DNA of 64,000 nucleotides from Pseudomonadota bacterium (GCA_023450615.1 JAEXGT010000045.1:42865-106864); one strand, 5' to 3'; positions 17,981-26,865 are shown, numbered from the stretch's first letter. The notes: generated from the sequence alone by a model not told the origin. Program-made: numbers and translations.

Positions 17981-18946
17981 ATGCCTATCGATGCCGAAGC
18001 CATCGCCGACCGCCGCCGGTTGCGCCGCAAGCTGTCCTTCTGGCGCATCGCCGGTTTCTCAGGACTGATCGCCGCCATTGCCGCCATCGGCTATGCGAGC
18101 GCCGACCGCATGGGCTATGGCGGCGTGCAGCAGCAGATCGCCCGCATCTCCATCGACGGCGTGATCACCGGCAACCAGCGCATGGCGGACCTCATGCAGC
18201 GGGTGGGCGATTCCAGCCTCGTTTCGGGGGTCGTGATCTCCATCAACAGCCCCGGCGGCACCACCACGGGGTCGGAGGAGCTCTATCGCAACATCCGCCG
18301 CCTCGCGGAGAAGAAGCCGGTCGTCACCTTCGTGGACGGCACGGCGGCGTCGGGCGGCTACATCACGGCCATCGCCTCCGACTACATCGTCGCCCGCGAG
18401 ACCTCGCTCGTCGGCTCCATCGGCGTGCTGTTTCAATATCCCGATCTCTCCGGCCTCCTCGGGAATGTCGGCGTGAAGGTCGAGGCGATCAAATCCGGAC
18501 CCCTCAAGGCGGAGCCGAACCCGTTCACGCCCACCTCGCCGGAGGCCCGCGCCGCGACGCAGCTGGTGGTCAACGACACCTTCGACTGGTTCAAGGCTCT
18601 CGTGCGCGAGCGCCGCCGCCTGAACGAGAGCGAGCTTAACGAGGCCTCGACCGGCCAGGTCTTCAGCGGCCGCCAGGGCGTGCCCCTGAAGCTCGTCGAC
18701 AAGCTCGGCGGCGAGCGCGACGCCGTCGCGTGGCTCGAAGCCGAGAAGGGCGTGGCCAAGGACCTGCCGATTCGCGATTGGAAGCCGCGCTCCGAGCGCG
18801 ATTTCTCCATTTTCGCCATGGCGGCGACCGCCGTCGACCTGATGGGGTTCGAGCGTGTGGCGGACGTCCTGCGGAGAACCGATGCTCACGCAGAGGCAGC
18901 ACGGCTTGACGGTCTGCTGGCCGTCTGGCAACCTTCCGAAAAATAA
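17981..18946 (+). CDS. sppA: Signal peptide peptidase SppA, single-domain (36K type)
   Basis: A 321-residue inner-membrane S49 serine peptidase that degrades cleaved signal peptides. One N-terminal membrane anchor (about 20-40, AGFSGLIAAIAAIGYA) is followed by the peptidase domain with catalytic Ser124 in TAASGGY and catalytic Lys176 in SGPLKAE. The ATG at 17981 gives the family N-terminus; the frame is open back to 17795, over the end of the bchE-type gene, but that part shows no homology. sppA-ihfB-lapA is the usual order in this group. Confidence 0.92.
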   Translation: MPIDAEAIADRRRLRRKLSFWRIAGFSGLIAAIAAIGYASADRMGYGGVQQQIARISIDGVITGNQRMADLMQRVGDSSLVSGVVISINSPGGTTTGSEELYRNIRRLAEKKPVVTFVDGTAASGGYITAIASDYIVARETSLVGSIGVLFQYPDLSGLLGNVGVKVEAIKSGPLKAEPNPFTPTSPEARAATQLVVNDTFDWFKALVRERRRLNESELNEASTGQVFSGRQGVPLKLVDKLGGERDAVAWLEAEKGVAKDLPIRDWKPRSERDFSIFAMAATAVDLMGFERVADVLRRTDAHAEAARLDGLLAVWQPSEK

Positions 18947-18972
18947 AGCAGCATCAAAGATATAGCTTTTCC

Positions 18973-19287
18973 ATGATCAAGTCAGAACTGGTGCTCAAAA
19001 TCTCTGAGCAGAACCCGCATTTGTATCAGCGCGACGTGGAGAAGATCGTGAACGCGATCCTCGACACCATCGCCGACGCGCTGGCCCGGGGTGACCGGGT
19101 GGAGCTGCGCGGCTTCGGAGCGTTCTCCGTGAAGAAGCGCGATGCCCGCACGGGCCGCAACCCGCGCACGGGTGAATCCGTTTCGATTTCCGAAAAGGTC
19201 GTGCCCGTGTTCAAGACGGGCAAGGAAATGCGTCAGCGGCTCAATGCGCCGGCCTCCAAGGTGCTGAAAGCGGCTGCCGCTCAATAA
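18973..19287 (+). CDS. ihfB: Integration host factor subunit beta
   Basis: A 104-residue HU/IHF-family DNA-bending protein. MIKSELVLKIS is the typical IhfB start, and the arm signature GRNPRTGESVSI is present around residues 60-71. It works as a heterodimer with IhfA (not in the window) in nucleoid architecture, transcription and recombination. It lies 26 bases after sppA and 16 bases before the LapA gene, so the three are probably cotranscribed. Confidence 0.94.
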   Translation: MIKSELVLKISEQNPHLYQRDVEKIVNAILDTIADALARGDRVELRGFGAFSVKKRDARTGRNPRTGESVSISEKVVPVFKTGKEMRQRLNAPASKVLKAAAAQ

Positions 19288-19303
19288 CGTTCGAGAGGTG
19301 CTC

Positions 19304-19651
19304 GTGATTCGCTTCCTGAAGGCGCTCATTCTTCTGCCGGTCGCGGTTCTGGTGGTTCTGCTGGCCGTGGCGAACCGTGCCCCCGTTACCCTGTCGCTGG
19401 ATCCGTTCTCGCAGGAAGCGCCGGAATTCGCGATGCAGATCCCGCTCTTCGCGGTGATCTTCGCAGCCGTTGCGCTGGGCGTGATCATCGGCGGCACGGC
19501 GAGCTGGCTCGCTCAGGGCAAGACACGCAAGGCCCGCCGCCGCTACCGCCGGGAGGCCGACCAGCTTCGCCACGAAACCGAGCGCCTGCGCAGCCAGAAC
19601 TCCGCCACTCTGCCGGCAACCCTGCCGTCCCCGCAATCGTCGAGCTTCTAA
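19304..19651 (+). CDS. lapA: LapA-domain (DUF1049) inner membrane protein
   Basis: A 115-residue protein with two membrane segments (about 3-22, FLKALILLPVAVLVVLLAVA, and 44-66, FAVIFAAVALGVIIGG) and a basic, coiled-coil-like C-terminal tail. This is the LapA/DUF1049 layout; in E. coli LapA partners LapB in control of lipopolysaccharide synthesis. Two GTG starts exist at 19298 and 19304; GAGAGG at 19293-19298 favours the second. No lapB is seen adjacent. The name reflects the domain, not a proven role in this group. Confidence 0.8.
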   Translation: MIRFLKALILLPVAVLVVLLAVANRAPVTLSLDPFSQEAPEFAMQIPLFAVIFAAVALGVIIGGTASWLAQGKTRKARRRYRREADQLRHETERLRSQNSATLPATLPSPQSSSF

Positions 19652-19674
19652 GGCTCCTCAAACCCCATATTTCC

Positions 19675-20622
19675 ATGCGCGTCATTTCCTCCGCCGAGAT
19701 CGATCGGGCTCTCACCTTTCCTGCTCTGGTCGATGCCCTGGCCGAGGCTTTTCGCAGCGACATGGTCACGCCAGTCCGGCATCACCATGAAATCGAGCGG
19801 GAGGGCTCTCACGGCACGCTCCTGCTGATGCCGTCCTGGACCGGGCCTGCGGCGCAGGGCGGTTTCGTGGGCGTGAAGGTGGTCTCCGTGTTCCCGGAGA
19901 ACGGGAAGCGGGATCTTCCCAGCGTCATGGGCTCATACCTGCTCATGAATGGCGAGACGGGCCAGCCCGTCGCCGTGCTCGACGGCACGCGCCTGACCGT
20001 GTGGCGCACCGCTGCCGCATCCGCACTGGCCGCGCGGCACCTCGCCCGGCCCGATGCCAGCCGCATGGTGATGGTGGGATCGGGCGCGCTCGCGCCGTTC
20101 CTCATCCGCGCCCATATGAGCCAGCGTCCCATCCGTGAGGTGTCTCTCTGGAATCACCGGCCCGAGAAGGCCGAGGCCATGGCGGCCCAGCTTTGCGCCG
20201 AGGGCCTGCCCGTCACCGCCGTGACGGATCTGGAGGCTGCTGTGACCGAGGCGGATCTCGTCTCCTGCGCGACGCTCTCCACCGCGCCCATCGTGAAGGG
20301 CGCCTGGCTGAAGGAGGGCGCGCATCTCGACCTTGTCGGCGCGTTCAACATGAACATGCGCGAGGCCGACGACGAGGCCCTGCGGCGCGGGCAGGTCTAT
20401 GTGGATACGGACGCTGCCAGGTCCGAGGGCGGCGACGTGGCCGTCTCCATCCAGGCGGGCGGGATCCCGCAGAGCCATGTGCGCGGCACCCTGTTCGACC
20501 TCTGCCGCGCCCCGCCGCAGCGGAACGAGAAGGCCGTGACCGTCTTCAAATCGGTCGGCACGGCGCTGGAGGATCTGGCTGCGGCAATGCTGGTATGGCA
20601 TTTGCTGGCCAATCCGTCGTAA
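19675..20622 (+). CDS. Ornithine cyclodeaminase / mu-crystallin family protein
   Basis: A 315-residue NAD(P)-dependent enzyme of the OCD/mu-crystallin family. Dinucleotide binding is shown by MVGSGALAPFLIRAHM and the following acidic strand; the N-terminal segment VRHHHEIEREGSHGTLLLMP and the late DLVGAFNMNMREADD are family-typical. Members include ornithine cyclodeaminase, alanine dehydrogenase and ketimine reductases, and sequence alone does not settle the substrate. It is inserted between lapA and trpF, which are usually adjacent in this order, and ends nine bases before trpF. Confidence 0.85.
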   Translation: MRVISSAEIDRALTFPALVDALAEAFRSDMVTPVRHHHEIEREGSHGTLLLMPSWTGPAAQGGFVGVKVVSVFPENGKRDLPSVMGSYLLMNGETGQPVAVLDGTRLTVWRTAAASALAARHLARPDASRMVMVGSGALAPFLIRAHMSQRPIREVSLWNHRPEKAEAMAAQLCAEGLPVTAVTDLEAAVTEADLVSCATLSTAPIVKGAWLKEGAHLDLVGAFNMNMREADDEALRRGQVYVDTDAARSEGGDVAVSIQAGGIPQSHVRGTLFDLCRAPPQRNEKAVTVFKSVGTALEDLAAAMLVWHLLANPS

Positions 20623-20631
20623 AATGAAACA

Positions 20632-21291
20632 ATGGACAACCTGATCAAGATCTGCGGGCTATCGAGCCCCGAAACTCTGGCTGCCGCGTTGGATGCCGGC
20701 GCGGACATGGTCGGATTCGTGCGTTTTCCCAAGAGCCCTCGCCATGTGACCCTCGATCTCGGCCACCGCCTGTCGCTGCAGGCGAAGGGCCGCGCGAAGC
20801 GTGTCGTGCTGCTGGTCGATCCCGGCGACGAGGATATCGCCCAGGCCGTCGAGGCTATCAACCCTGACCTGATTCAGCTGCACGGGCATGAGAGTCCGGA
20901 GCGGGTCGCCGAGATCCGCTCCATGGTCCGCCTTCCCGTCATGAAGGCCGTCGGCATCGCCGAGAAGAGCGATCTGGAGGCGCTTACGCCCTATGTGAAG
21001 GCGTCCGAGCACATCCTGCTCGATGCCAAACCGCCCCGGAATGCGGATGCGCTGCCGGGCGGCAACGGCTTGACCTTCGACTGGAAGCTTCTCACCGGGC
21101 TTGACCCGGCTCTTCCCATCATGTTGTCAGGTGGGCTCAATCCCGACAACGTGGCGGAGGCCATCAGGGTTACACACCCGAAGGCCGTCGATGTGTCGTC
21201 GGGCGTTGAAAGCGGACCGGGTCTGAAGGACCCGGCCCGGATCAAAGCCTTCATCCAGGCGGCCCGGACAGCATTCGCCGCGCAGCACTAG
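20632..21291 (+). CDS. trpF: Phosphoribosylanthranilate isomerase
   Basis: A 219-residue (beta-alpha)8 enzyme of tryptophan synthesis; it converts phosphoribosylanthranilate to CdRP by an Amadori rearrangement. Catalytic Cys8 lies in LIKICGL; GFVRFPKSPRHV, the phosphate-binding LSGGLNPDNV and the C-terminal VDVSSGVE with the general-acid region are present. It is the first gene of a trpF-trpB-trpA run. The cytosolic trp genes trpE, D, C and G are not in the window, as expected for the split pathway in this group. Confidence 0.96.
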   Translation: MDNLIKICGLSSPETLAAALDAGADMVGFVRFPKSPRHVTLDLGHRLSLQAKGRAKRVVLLVDPGDEDIAQAVEAINPDLIQLHGHESPERVAEIRSMVRLPVMKAVGIAEKSDLEALTPYVKASEHILLDAKPPRNADALPGGNGLTFDWKLLTGLDPALPIMLSGGLNPDNVAEAIRVTHPKAVDVSSGVESGPGLKDPARIKAFIQAARTAFAAQH

Positions 21292-21299
21292 AGGAATAT

Positions 21300-21344
21300 G
21301 CATTTCCCTTTCGGAAGGGCGGCAACCGCTTTTCCGGGAAATGC
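21300..21344 (+). promoter_or_regulatory. Inverted repeat in the trpF-trpB gap
   Basis: GCATTTCCC (21300-21308) and GGGAAATGC (21336-21344) are perfect 9-bp complements with a 27-base loop. The right arm holds the ATG at 21341, an alternative start of trpB. No T-tract follows, so a translation-control or stability role is more likely than termination. Confidence 0.45.
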
Positions 21345-21364
21345 TCAAGAAGTCAGGACAGGCC

Positions 21365-22585
21365 GTGTCAGCTCAAGCTCAACCCAACTCCTTCCGCATC
21401 GGTCCCGACGAACGCGGGCATTTCGGCCAGTTCGGCGGCCGCTTCGTCGCCGAGACGCTGATGCCGAACATTCTGGAGCTGGAGAAGGCCTATGAAGAGG
21501 CCAAGAACGATCCGGCCTTCCACGCCGACATGGCGTATTTCTCGACGCATTACATCGGCCGTCCGAGCCCGCTCTATTTTGCGGAGCGCATGACCGACCA
21601 TCTCGGCGGCGCGAAGATCTACTTCAAGCGCGAAGAGCTGAACCATACCGGCGCGCACAAGGTGAACAACGTGCTGGGCCAGATCCTTCTCGCCCGCCGC
21701 ATGGGCAAGAAGCGCATCATCGCCGAAACCGGCGCCGGTCAGCACGGCGTCGCCACCGCAACGCTCTGCGCGCGCTTCGGCCTTGAATGCATCGTCTATA
21801 TGGGCGCGGTGGACGTGGAGCGTCAGAAGCCGAACGTGTTCCGCATGAACATGCTGGGCGCGAAGGTGGTGCCGGTGCAATCCGGCACGAAGACGCTGAA
21901 AGACGCCATGAACGAGGCCCTGCGCGACTGGGTGACGAATGTCGCCGATACCTTCTATTGCATCGGCACGGTCGCGGGCCCGCATCCCTATCCCGCCATG
22001 GTACGCGATTTCCAATGCGTGATCGGCGAGGAGACCCGCAAGCAGATGATGGAGGCCGAAGGCCGCCTGCCGGATTCGCTCGTCGCCTGCATCGGCGGCG
22101 GCTCCAATGCCATCGGCCTGTTCCATCCGTTCCTCGACGACAAGGACGTGGAGATCTACGGCGTGGAGGCTGCGGGCCACGGCCTCGACAAGCTCCATGC
22201 CGCATCGCTGACGGGCGGACGCCCCGGCGTGCTGCACGGCAATCGCACCTACCTGCTCATGAACGAGGACGGGCAGATCGCGGACGCGCACTCGATCTCC
22301 GCCGGTCTCGATTATCCCGGTATCGGTCCGGAGCATGCGTGGCTGCACGAGATGGGTCGCGTAACTTACATCTCCGCCACCGATGACGAGGCGCTGGAAG
22401 CCTTCCAGCTCTGCTCGCGCCTCGAGGGCATCCTGCCCGCGCTCGAGCCCAGCCACGCCCTCGCCAAGGTCATCGAACTCGCGCCCAAGAAGCCGAAGGA
22501 TCACCTGATGGTGGTCAACATCTCAGGCCGCGGCGACAAGGACCTGTTCCAGATCGCTGAGCATCTGGGGAATAAGATCGCTTAA
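21365..22585 (+). CDS. trpB: Tryptophan synthase beta chain
   Basis: A 406-residue PLP enzyme that condenses indole with serine. The PLP lysine is in HTGAHKVNN, with GAGQHG and the phosphate loop CIGGGSNAIG. Two starts are possible: ATG at 21341 (414 residues), whose start is buried in an inverted repeat, and GTG at 21365 with AGGA eight bases upstream. The second gives the usual alphaproteobacterial N-terminus (SAQAQPNSFRIGPDERG) and length, so I prefer it. It works as an alpha2-beta2 complex with TrpA, encoded next. Confidence 0.95.
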   Translation: MSAQAQPNSFRIGPDERGHFGQFGGRFVAETLMPNILELEKAYEEAKNDPAFHADMAYFSTHYIGRPSPLYFAERMTDHLGGAKIYFKREELNHTGAHKVNNVLGQILLARRMGKKRIIAETGAGQHGVATATLCARFGLECIVYMGAVDVERQKPNVFRMNMLGAKVVPVQSGTKTLKDAMNEALRDWVTNVADTFYCIGTVAGPHPYPAMVRDFQCVIGEETRKQMMEAEGRLPDSLVACIGGGSNAIGLFHPFLDDKDVEIYGVEAAGHGLDKLHAASLTGGRPGVLHGNRTYLLMNEDGQIADAHSISAGLDYPGIGPEHAWLHEMGRVTYISATDDEALEAFQLCSRLEGILPALEPSHALAKVIELAPKKPKDHLMVVNISGRGDKDLFQIAEHLGNKIA

Positions 22586-22597
22586 GCTCCATTCGTC

Positions 22598-22684
22598 ATG
22601 GCCGGGCTCGTCCCGGCCATCCACGTCTTGGGAGTCTCAACGCCAGAAGACGTGGGTACCCGCGACAAGCGCGGGCATGACGGC
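22598..22684. repeat. Dispersed palindromic repeat, family C
   Basis: Three consecutive hairpins: ATGGCCGGG/CCCGGCCAT (22598-22620), CCACGTCTT/AAGACGTGG and CCCGCG/CGCGGG. It sits between trpB and trpA. The first hairpin is the exact reverse complement of the argG terminator at 11050-11072. Confidence 0.75.
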
Positions 22685-22735
22685 GGTGCTAAATCGATTT
22701 CACCCCGCCTCTCTCACGTGCTAAACACCCCGCCC

Positions 22736-23575
22736 ATGACCAAGCGCATCGAAGCCCGTTTTGAACAATGCCGTGCGGAAGGCCGCGCCGCTCTCGTCAC
22801 CTATGTGATGGCGGGAGACCCGGACCCGGAAACCTCGCTCGCCATCCTCAAGAGCCTGCCCAAGGCCGGCGCGGATATCGTCGAGTTCGGCCTGCCCTTC
22901 ACCGATCCCATGGCCGATGGCCCGGCGATCCAGGCGGCAGGCTTAAGGGCGTTGAAGGTCGGCCAGGATACGGTCAAGACGCTCGATCTCATCCGCCGCT
23001 TCCGCGCGGAGGACCAGGACACGCCCGTGATCCTCATGGGCTATTTCAACCCGATCTTCGTCTACGGCGTGGACCGGTTCCTCGCTGACGCTAAGGAAGC
23101 CGGTGTCGACGGCCTGATCGTGGTGGATCTGCCGCCGGAGGAAGACGACGAGCTGTGCCTTCCGGCTTTGAAGGCGGGCCTCGCCTTCATTCGGCTTGCG
23201 ACCCCGACCACGGACGATGCCCGCCTCCCGGCGGTGCTCGCCAATACGGCCGGGTTCGTTTATTACGTTTCAATCACCGGCATCACCGGCGCGGCGACCC
23301 CCGATTTCGGCAAGGTCGCCTCGGCAGTGGAGCGCATCAAGCATCACACGCCTCTGCCTGTCGTAGTGGGCTTCGGCGTGAAGAGCGGCGCTCATGCGGC
23401 GGCGGTGGCCCAGGGCGCCGACGGCGTGGTGGTGGGCTCGGCCCTCATCGACGTGCTGAAAGGCACGCTCGATGCGGAAGGCCGCGCCACCTCGCGCTCG
23501 GTCGAGGCGGTCACTACATTGGTGAAGGAATTGAGCGAAGGCGTGCGCTCGGTATCGAAGCGCGCGGCTGCGTAA
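22736..23575 (+). CDS. trpA: Tryptophan synthase alpha chain
   Basis: A 279-residue (beta-alpha)8 enzyme that cleaves indole-3-glycerol phosphate and channels indole to TrpB. Catalytic Glu50 (ADIVEFGLPF) and Asp61 (TDPMADGPAIQ) are present, as is the phosphate-binding GFGVKSGAHA loop. The ATG at 22736 matches the family start; the frame is open further left across the family C repeat but that part is not conserved. It is separated from trpB by the repeat and followed by a family A repeat before accD. Confidence 0.96.
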   Translation: MTKRIEARFEQCRAEGRAALVTYVMAGDPDPETSLAILKSLPKAGADIVEFGLPFTDPMADGPAIQAAGLRALKVGQDTVKTLDLIRRFRAEDQDTPVILMGYFNPIFVYGVDRFLADAKEAGVDGLIVVDLPPEEDDELCLPALKAGLAFIRLATPTTDDARLPAVLANTAGFVYYVSITGITGAATPDFGKVASAVERIKHHTPLPVVVGFGVKSGAHAAAVAQGADGVVVGSALIDVLKGTLDAEGRATSRSVEAVTTLVKELSEGVRSVSKRAAA

Positions 23576-23589
23576 GACAACAAAAGCAT

Positions 23590-23704
23590 CCTCATCCTGA
23601 GGAGCTGCGACAGCAGCGTCTCGAAGGATCAGGGTGCGGTTCCAGAGGGCGCTGGAAATGCCCTCGTCCTTCGAGACGGCCTGACGGCCTCCTCAGGATG
23701 AGGG
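23590..23704. repeat. Dispersed palindromic repeat, family A, copy 2
   Basis: CCTCATCCTGAGGAG at the left and CTCCTCAGGATGAGGG at the right, with inner arms CGTCTCGAAGGAT and GTCCTTCGAGACG, as in copy 1 (5663-5765). It fills most of the trpA-accD gap. Confidence 0.85.
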
Positions 23705-23738
23705 CTTCGAGGCGCTTCTGACAGAGAAGGTAAAAACG

Positions 23739-24641
23739 ATGAACTGGATTTCCGAAGTCGTCCGTCCGAAGATCAAGACGCTCTTCAAGCGCGAGACGCC
23801 GGACAATCTCTGGATCAAGTGCCCGGATACGGGACAGGTCGTGTTCCACAAGGATGTGGAGGCGAACCAGTGGGTGATCCCCGGCTCCAACCACCACATG
23901 CGCATCTCGGCCACGCAGCGTCTTCAGCTGATGTTCGACGGCGGCACCTGGCTCGATGTGGCCCTGCCGGAAGTGGCCATCGACCCGCTGAAGTTCCGCG
24001 ACGAGAAGAAGTACATCGACCGCCTGAAGGACGCCCGCGCCAAGACCGGCCAGCAGGATGCCTTCAAGGTCGGCTTCGGCCGCGTCGAAGAATGCCCGAT
24101 GACGATCGCCGTGCAGGATTTCGGCTTCATGGGCGGCTCGCTCGGCATGGCGGCGGGCGAGGCTTTCGTGAAGGGCGCCGAGACGGCTCTCGACAAGAAG
24201 ACGCCCTATGTGCTCTTCGCCGGTTCCGGCGGCGCGCGCATGCAGGAGGGCATTCTCTCGCTCATGCAGATGCCGCGCACCACGGTGGCGATCCGCCGTC
24301 TGCGCGATGCGAAGCTGCCCTATATCGTCGTGCTCACCAACCCCACCACCGGCGGCGTCACCGCATCCTATGCGATGCTGGGCGACGTGCATCTCGCCGA
24401 GCCGGGCGCGCTCATCGGCTTCGCCGGTCCGCGCGTGATCGAGCAGACCATCCGCGAGAAGCTGCCCGATGGCTTCCAGCGCTCCGAATATCTGAAGGAG
24501 CACGGCATGGTGGACATGGTGGTGCATCGTCATGAACTGAAATCGACCGTCGCCCGCCTGTCGCGTCTTTTCATGAAGGCGCCTTCCGCTGCTCCGACCG
24601 CGAGCACGGCCATGACGCCTGTTGCGGCTGCCGCCGAATAA
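23739..24641 (+). CDS. accD: Acetyl-CoA carboxylase carboxyltransferase subunit beta
   Basis: A 300-residue cytosolic subunit that, with AccA, moves the carboxyl group from biotin to acetyl-CoA in fatty-acid synthesis. The carboxyltransferase core is clear: FGFMGGSLGMAAGE, FAGSGGARMQEG and NPTTGGVTASYA. The N-terminal zinc ribbon normally has four cysteines; here only C28 (WIKCPDTGQ) remains, a loss I recall in other alphaproteobacterial AccD sequences. Length and core are otherwise normal. It precedes folC by 68 bases, the usual pairing. Confidence 0.96.
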   Translation: MNWISEVVRPKIKTLFKRETPDNLWIKCPDTGQVVFHKDVEANQWVIPGSNHHMRISATQRLQLMFDGGTWLDVALPEVAIDPLKFRDEKKYIDRLKDARAKTGQQDAFKVGFGRVEECPMTIAVQDFGFMGGSLGMAAGEAFVKGAETALDKKTPYVLFAGSGGARMQEGILSLMQMPRTTVAIRRLRDAKLPYIVVLTNPTTGGVTASYAMLGDVHLAEPGALIGFAGPRVIEQTIREKLPDGFQRSEYLKEHGMVDMVVHRHELKSTVARLSRLFMKAPSAAPTASTAMTPVAAAAE

Positions 24642-24709
24642 ATTTCATTTCGCGTGATCGTGTCGAAAAACCGGATCGCACTTTTTCGGATCATGCTTGG
24701 AGCAGGGCA

Positions 24710-26035
24710 ATGGATTCCTCCGATGCGCTGATTGCGCGCTTTCTCGCCCTGCACCCGAAGACCATCGACCTGTCGCTCGGGCGCATCCAGCGCCTGCTGA
24801 ACCAACTGGGGAACCCCGAGCGCCGCCTTCCGCCGGTGATCCATGTGGCGGGCACCAACGGCAAGGGCTCCACCATCGCGTTCATGCGCGCGATCCTGGA
24901 AAGCGCGGGTCTTGCGGTTCACGTCTACACCTCGCCGCATCTGGTGCGCTTCCATGAGCGCATCCGTCTCGGTTATTTCGGCGGCGGGCGCTATGTGACC
25001 GAGGATCGTCTCGTCGAAGCCCTCAGACGCTGCGAGGCGGTGAATGCGGGCGAACCGATCACCGTGTTCGAGATCACCACCGCCGCCGCTCTTCTCACCT
25101 TCTCCGAGGAGCCCGCCGACGTGCTTCTGCTGGAAGTGGGCCTCGGCGGCCGCTTCGACGCGACGAACGTCATCGACAAGCCCGCCGCCGCAATCGTCAC
25201 GCCCATCGGCCACGATCACGCGGAATATCTCGGCACGACGCTGCCTGCGATCGCGAAGGAGAAGGCGGGCATCTTCAAACGCGGCTGCCCGGCGGTCATC
25301 GCGCCGCAGGATTACGTGGAAGCCGATCAGACGCTCGTCGCCGAGGCGGAGCGCATCGGCGCGTCGCCCATATATGTCGGCCAGCAGGATTTCTCCGTGC
25401 ATGAGGAAGGCGGCCGCCTCGTCTATCAGGACGAGAAGGGCCTGCTCGACCTGCCGCGCCCGAAGCTCATCGGGCGGCATCAATTCACCAATGCAGGCAC
25501 CGCGATTGCGGCCCTGCGCGCCGCGGGCTTCGAGCAGTTCGAGACCTCGGCTTTCGAGGCAGGCATCACCCGCGCCGAGTGGCCCGGGCGGTTGCAACGC
25601 CTGTCGAAGGGGCGCCTGCCGGAGATTGCTCCTCCCGGCTGTGAGCTGTGGCTTGACGGCGGACATAATGCCGATGGCGGCCGCGTGCTCGCCGCCGCCA
25701 TGGCCGACCAGAGCGAGCGCAGCGACACGCCCCTCGTGCTGATCGCCGGCATGCTCGGCACCAAGGATGCGCAGGCTTTCTTCAAGAACTTTTCCGGCCT
25801 TGCGCGCGAGGTGATCGCGGTGCCGATCGCGGGCCAGATCGCCGCTCGCCCGGCGGAAGAGGTCGCGGCGATTGCGGGAAGCGTGGGCCTTACCACCTCC
25901 ACCGCGGCGAGTGTTGAATCCGCGCTCGCCTCGCTTCATAACTATCTTTGGGACCGCCCGCCCCGTGTCCTGATCTGCGGATCGCTCTATCTGGCAGGTG
26001 AGGTGCTGGCAGCCAATGGAACGCTGCCTGAATAA
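24710..26035 (+). CDS. folC: Folylpolyglutamate synthase / dihydrofolate synthase
   Basis: A 441-residue Mur-ligase-like ATP enzyme that joins glutamate to dihydropteroate and to folates. The P-loop is VAGTNGKGST (46-55), followed by YTSPHLVRFHERI, the metal/ATP segment LLLEVGLGGRFDATN, and the C-terminal domain with WLDGGHNADGG. Length is normal. It follows accD on the same strand and is probably cotranscribed with it. Confidence 0.95.
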   Translation: MDSSDALIARFLALHPKTIDLSLGRIQRLLNQLGNPERRLPPVIHVAGTNGKGSTIAFMRAILESAGLAVHVYTSPHLVRFHERIRLGYFGGGRYVTEDRLVEALRRCEAVNAGEPITVFEITTAAALLTFSEEPADVLLLEVGLGGRFDATNVIDKPAAAIVTPIGHDHAEYLGTTLPAIAKEKAGIFKRGCPAVIAPQDYVEADQTLVAEAERIGASPIYVGQQDFSVHEEGGRLVYQDEKGLLDLPRPKLIGRHQFTNAGTAIAALRAAGFEQFETSAFEAGITRAEWPGRLQRLSKGRLPEIAPPGCELWLDGGHNADGGRVLAAAMADQSERSDTPLVLIAGMLGTKDAQAFFKNFSGLAREVIAVPIAGQIAARPAEEVAAIAGSVGLTTSTAASVESALASLHNYLWDRPPRVLICGSLYLAGEVLAANGTLPE

Positions 26036-26046
26036 GGACAGCGGCC

Positions 26047-26445
26047 ATGGCCACCAAAATTTTCGTCAACTTGCCGGTGAAGGATCTTCAGCGGTCGGTG
26101 CGCTTCTTCCGGTCGATGGGCTTTGCCCTCAATCCTGACTTCACCGATGAGAGCACCGCCTGCATGGCCGTCTCGGAGGAGATCTTCGTCATGCTGCTGA
26201 CGGAGGCGAAGTTCCGGGAAGCCACGCGCAGGACGCATGCGGATAACAGCCCGATGACCGGGGTGATTTCCCTCTCCGTCGCGAGCCGGGCGCGCGTGAA
26301 CCAGCTGGTCGACAGGGCCTTGGCGCAGGGCGGTCATGAAATGCGGGAGCCGGAGGATCACGGCTTCATGTTCGGGCGCAGCTTCCGCGATCTCGACGGG
26401 CATGTGTGGGAGATCATCTACATGACTCCCGACGCGGTTCGCTGA
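26047..26445 (+). CDS. VOC-superfamily (glyoxalase/bleomycin-resistance-like) protein
   Basis: A 132-residue protein with the paired beta-alpha-beta-beta-beta fold pattern of the vicinal oxygen chelate superfamily: IFVNLPVKDLQRSVRFFRSM at the start and FRDLDGHVWEIIYMTPD at the end, with a Glu (WEI) in the usual metal position. It resembles the small lactoylglutathione-lyase-like proteins annotated as extradiol-dioxygenase-like; the reaction cannot be told from sequence. It begins 11 bases after folC, so it may ride on that transcript. Confidence 0.85.
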   Translation: MATKIFVNLPVKDLQRSVRFFRSMGFALNPDFTDESTACMAVSEEIFVMLLTEAKFREATRRTHADNSPMTGVISLSVASRARVNQLVDRALAQGGHEMREPEDHGFMFGRSFRDLDGHVWEIIYMTPDAVR

Positions 26446-26572
26446 GAACCGTATTCCAGTCGCGATAACCCATTTGCGCATTTGCCATCCGGATGGCGGA
26501 GGCAGACCCTTTCCCTGTCAGGAGTCGATCCGGCCCCATCAGGGAGGCGCCGGCACACCCGGCGTAAAGATC

Positions 26573-26845
26573 ATGCCGCAATTCGTCATCGAGCGAAACA
26601 TGCCCGGCGTTGGCAACTCGTCCGCTGAAGATCTGAAGGGAGCGTCGCAGGGCTCGTGCGATGTCCTGCGGAATCTCGGGCCGGAGATCCAGTGGGTTCA
26701 TAGCTACGTCACGGACGACAAGATCTACTGTCTCTACCGCGCACCGAGCGAGGACATGATCCGCCAGCATGCTCAACAGGCCGGACTTCCAGCGGATCGT
26801 ATTTCGCGGGTCCGCACGGTCATCGATCCTACGACGGCCGAGTAG
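26573..26845 (+). CDS. DUF4242 (SCO4226-like, nickel-binding-type) small protein
   Basis: A 90-residue protein beginning MPQFVIERNMPGVG, with WVHSYVTDDKIYCLYRAP in the centre. This is the DUF4242 layout; the structurally known member SCO4226 of Streptomyces binds nickel, but whether this one does is unknown. The upstream open frame to 26474 has no homology, so the ATG at 26573 is taken. The SD is weak. The gene lies with the VOC gene between folC and trxA, which are normally neighbours in this order. A bidirectional terminator follows. Confidence 0.72.
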   Translation: MPQFVIERNMPGVGNSSAEDLKGASQGSCDVLRNLGPEIQWVHSYVTDDKIYCLYRAPSEDMIRQHAQQAGLPADRISRVRTVIDPTTAE

Positions 26846-26865
26846 GATCGAGCGATGAGAACAGC

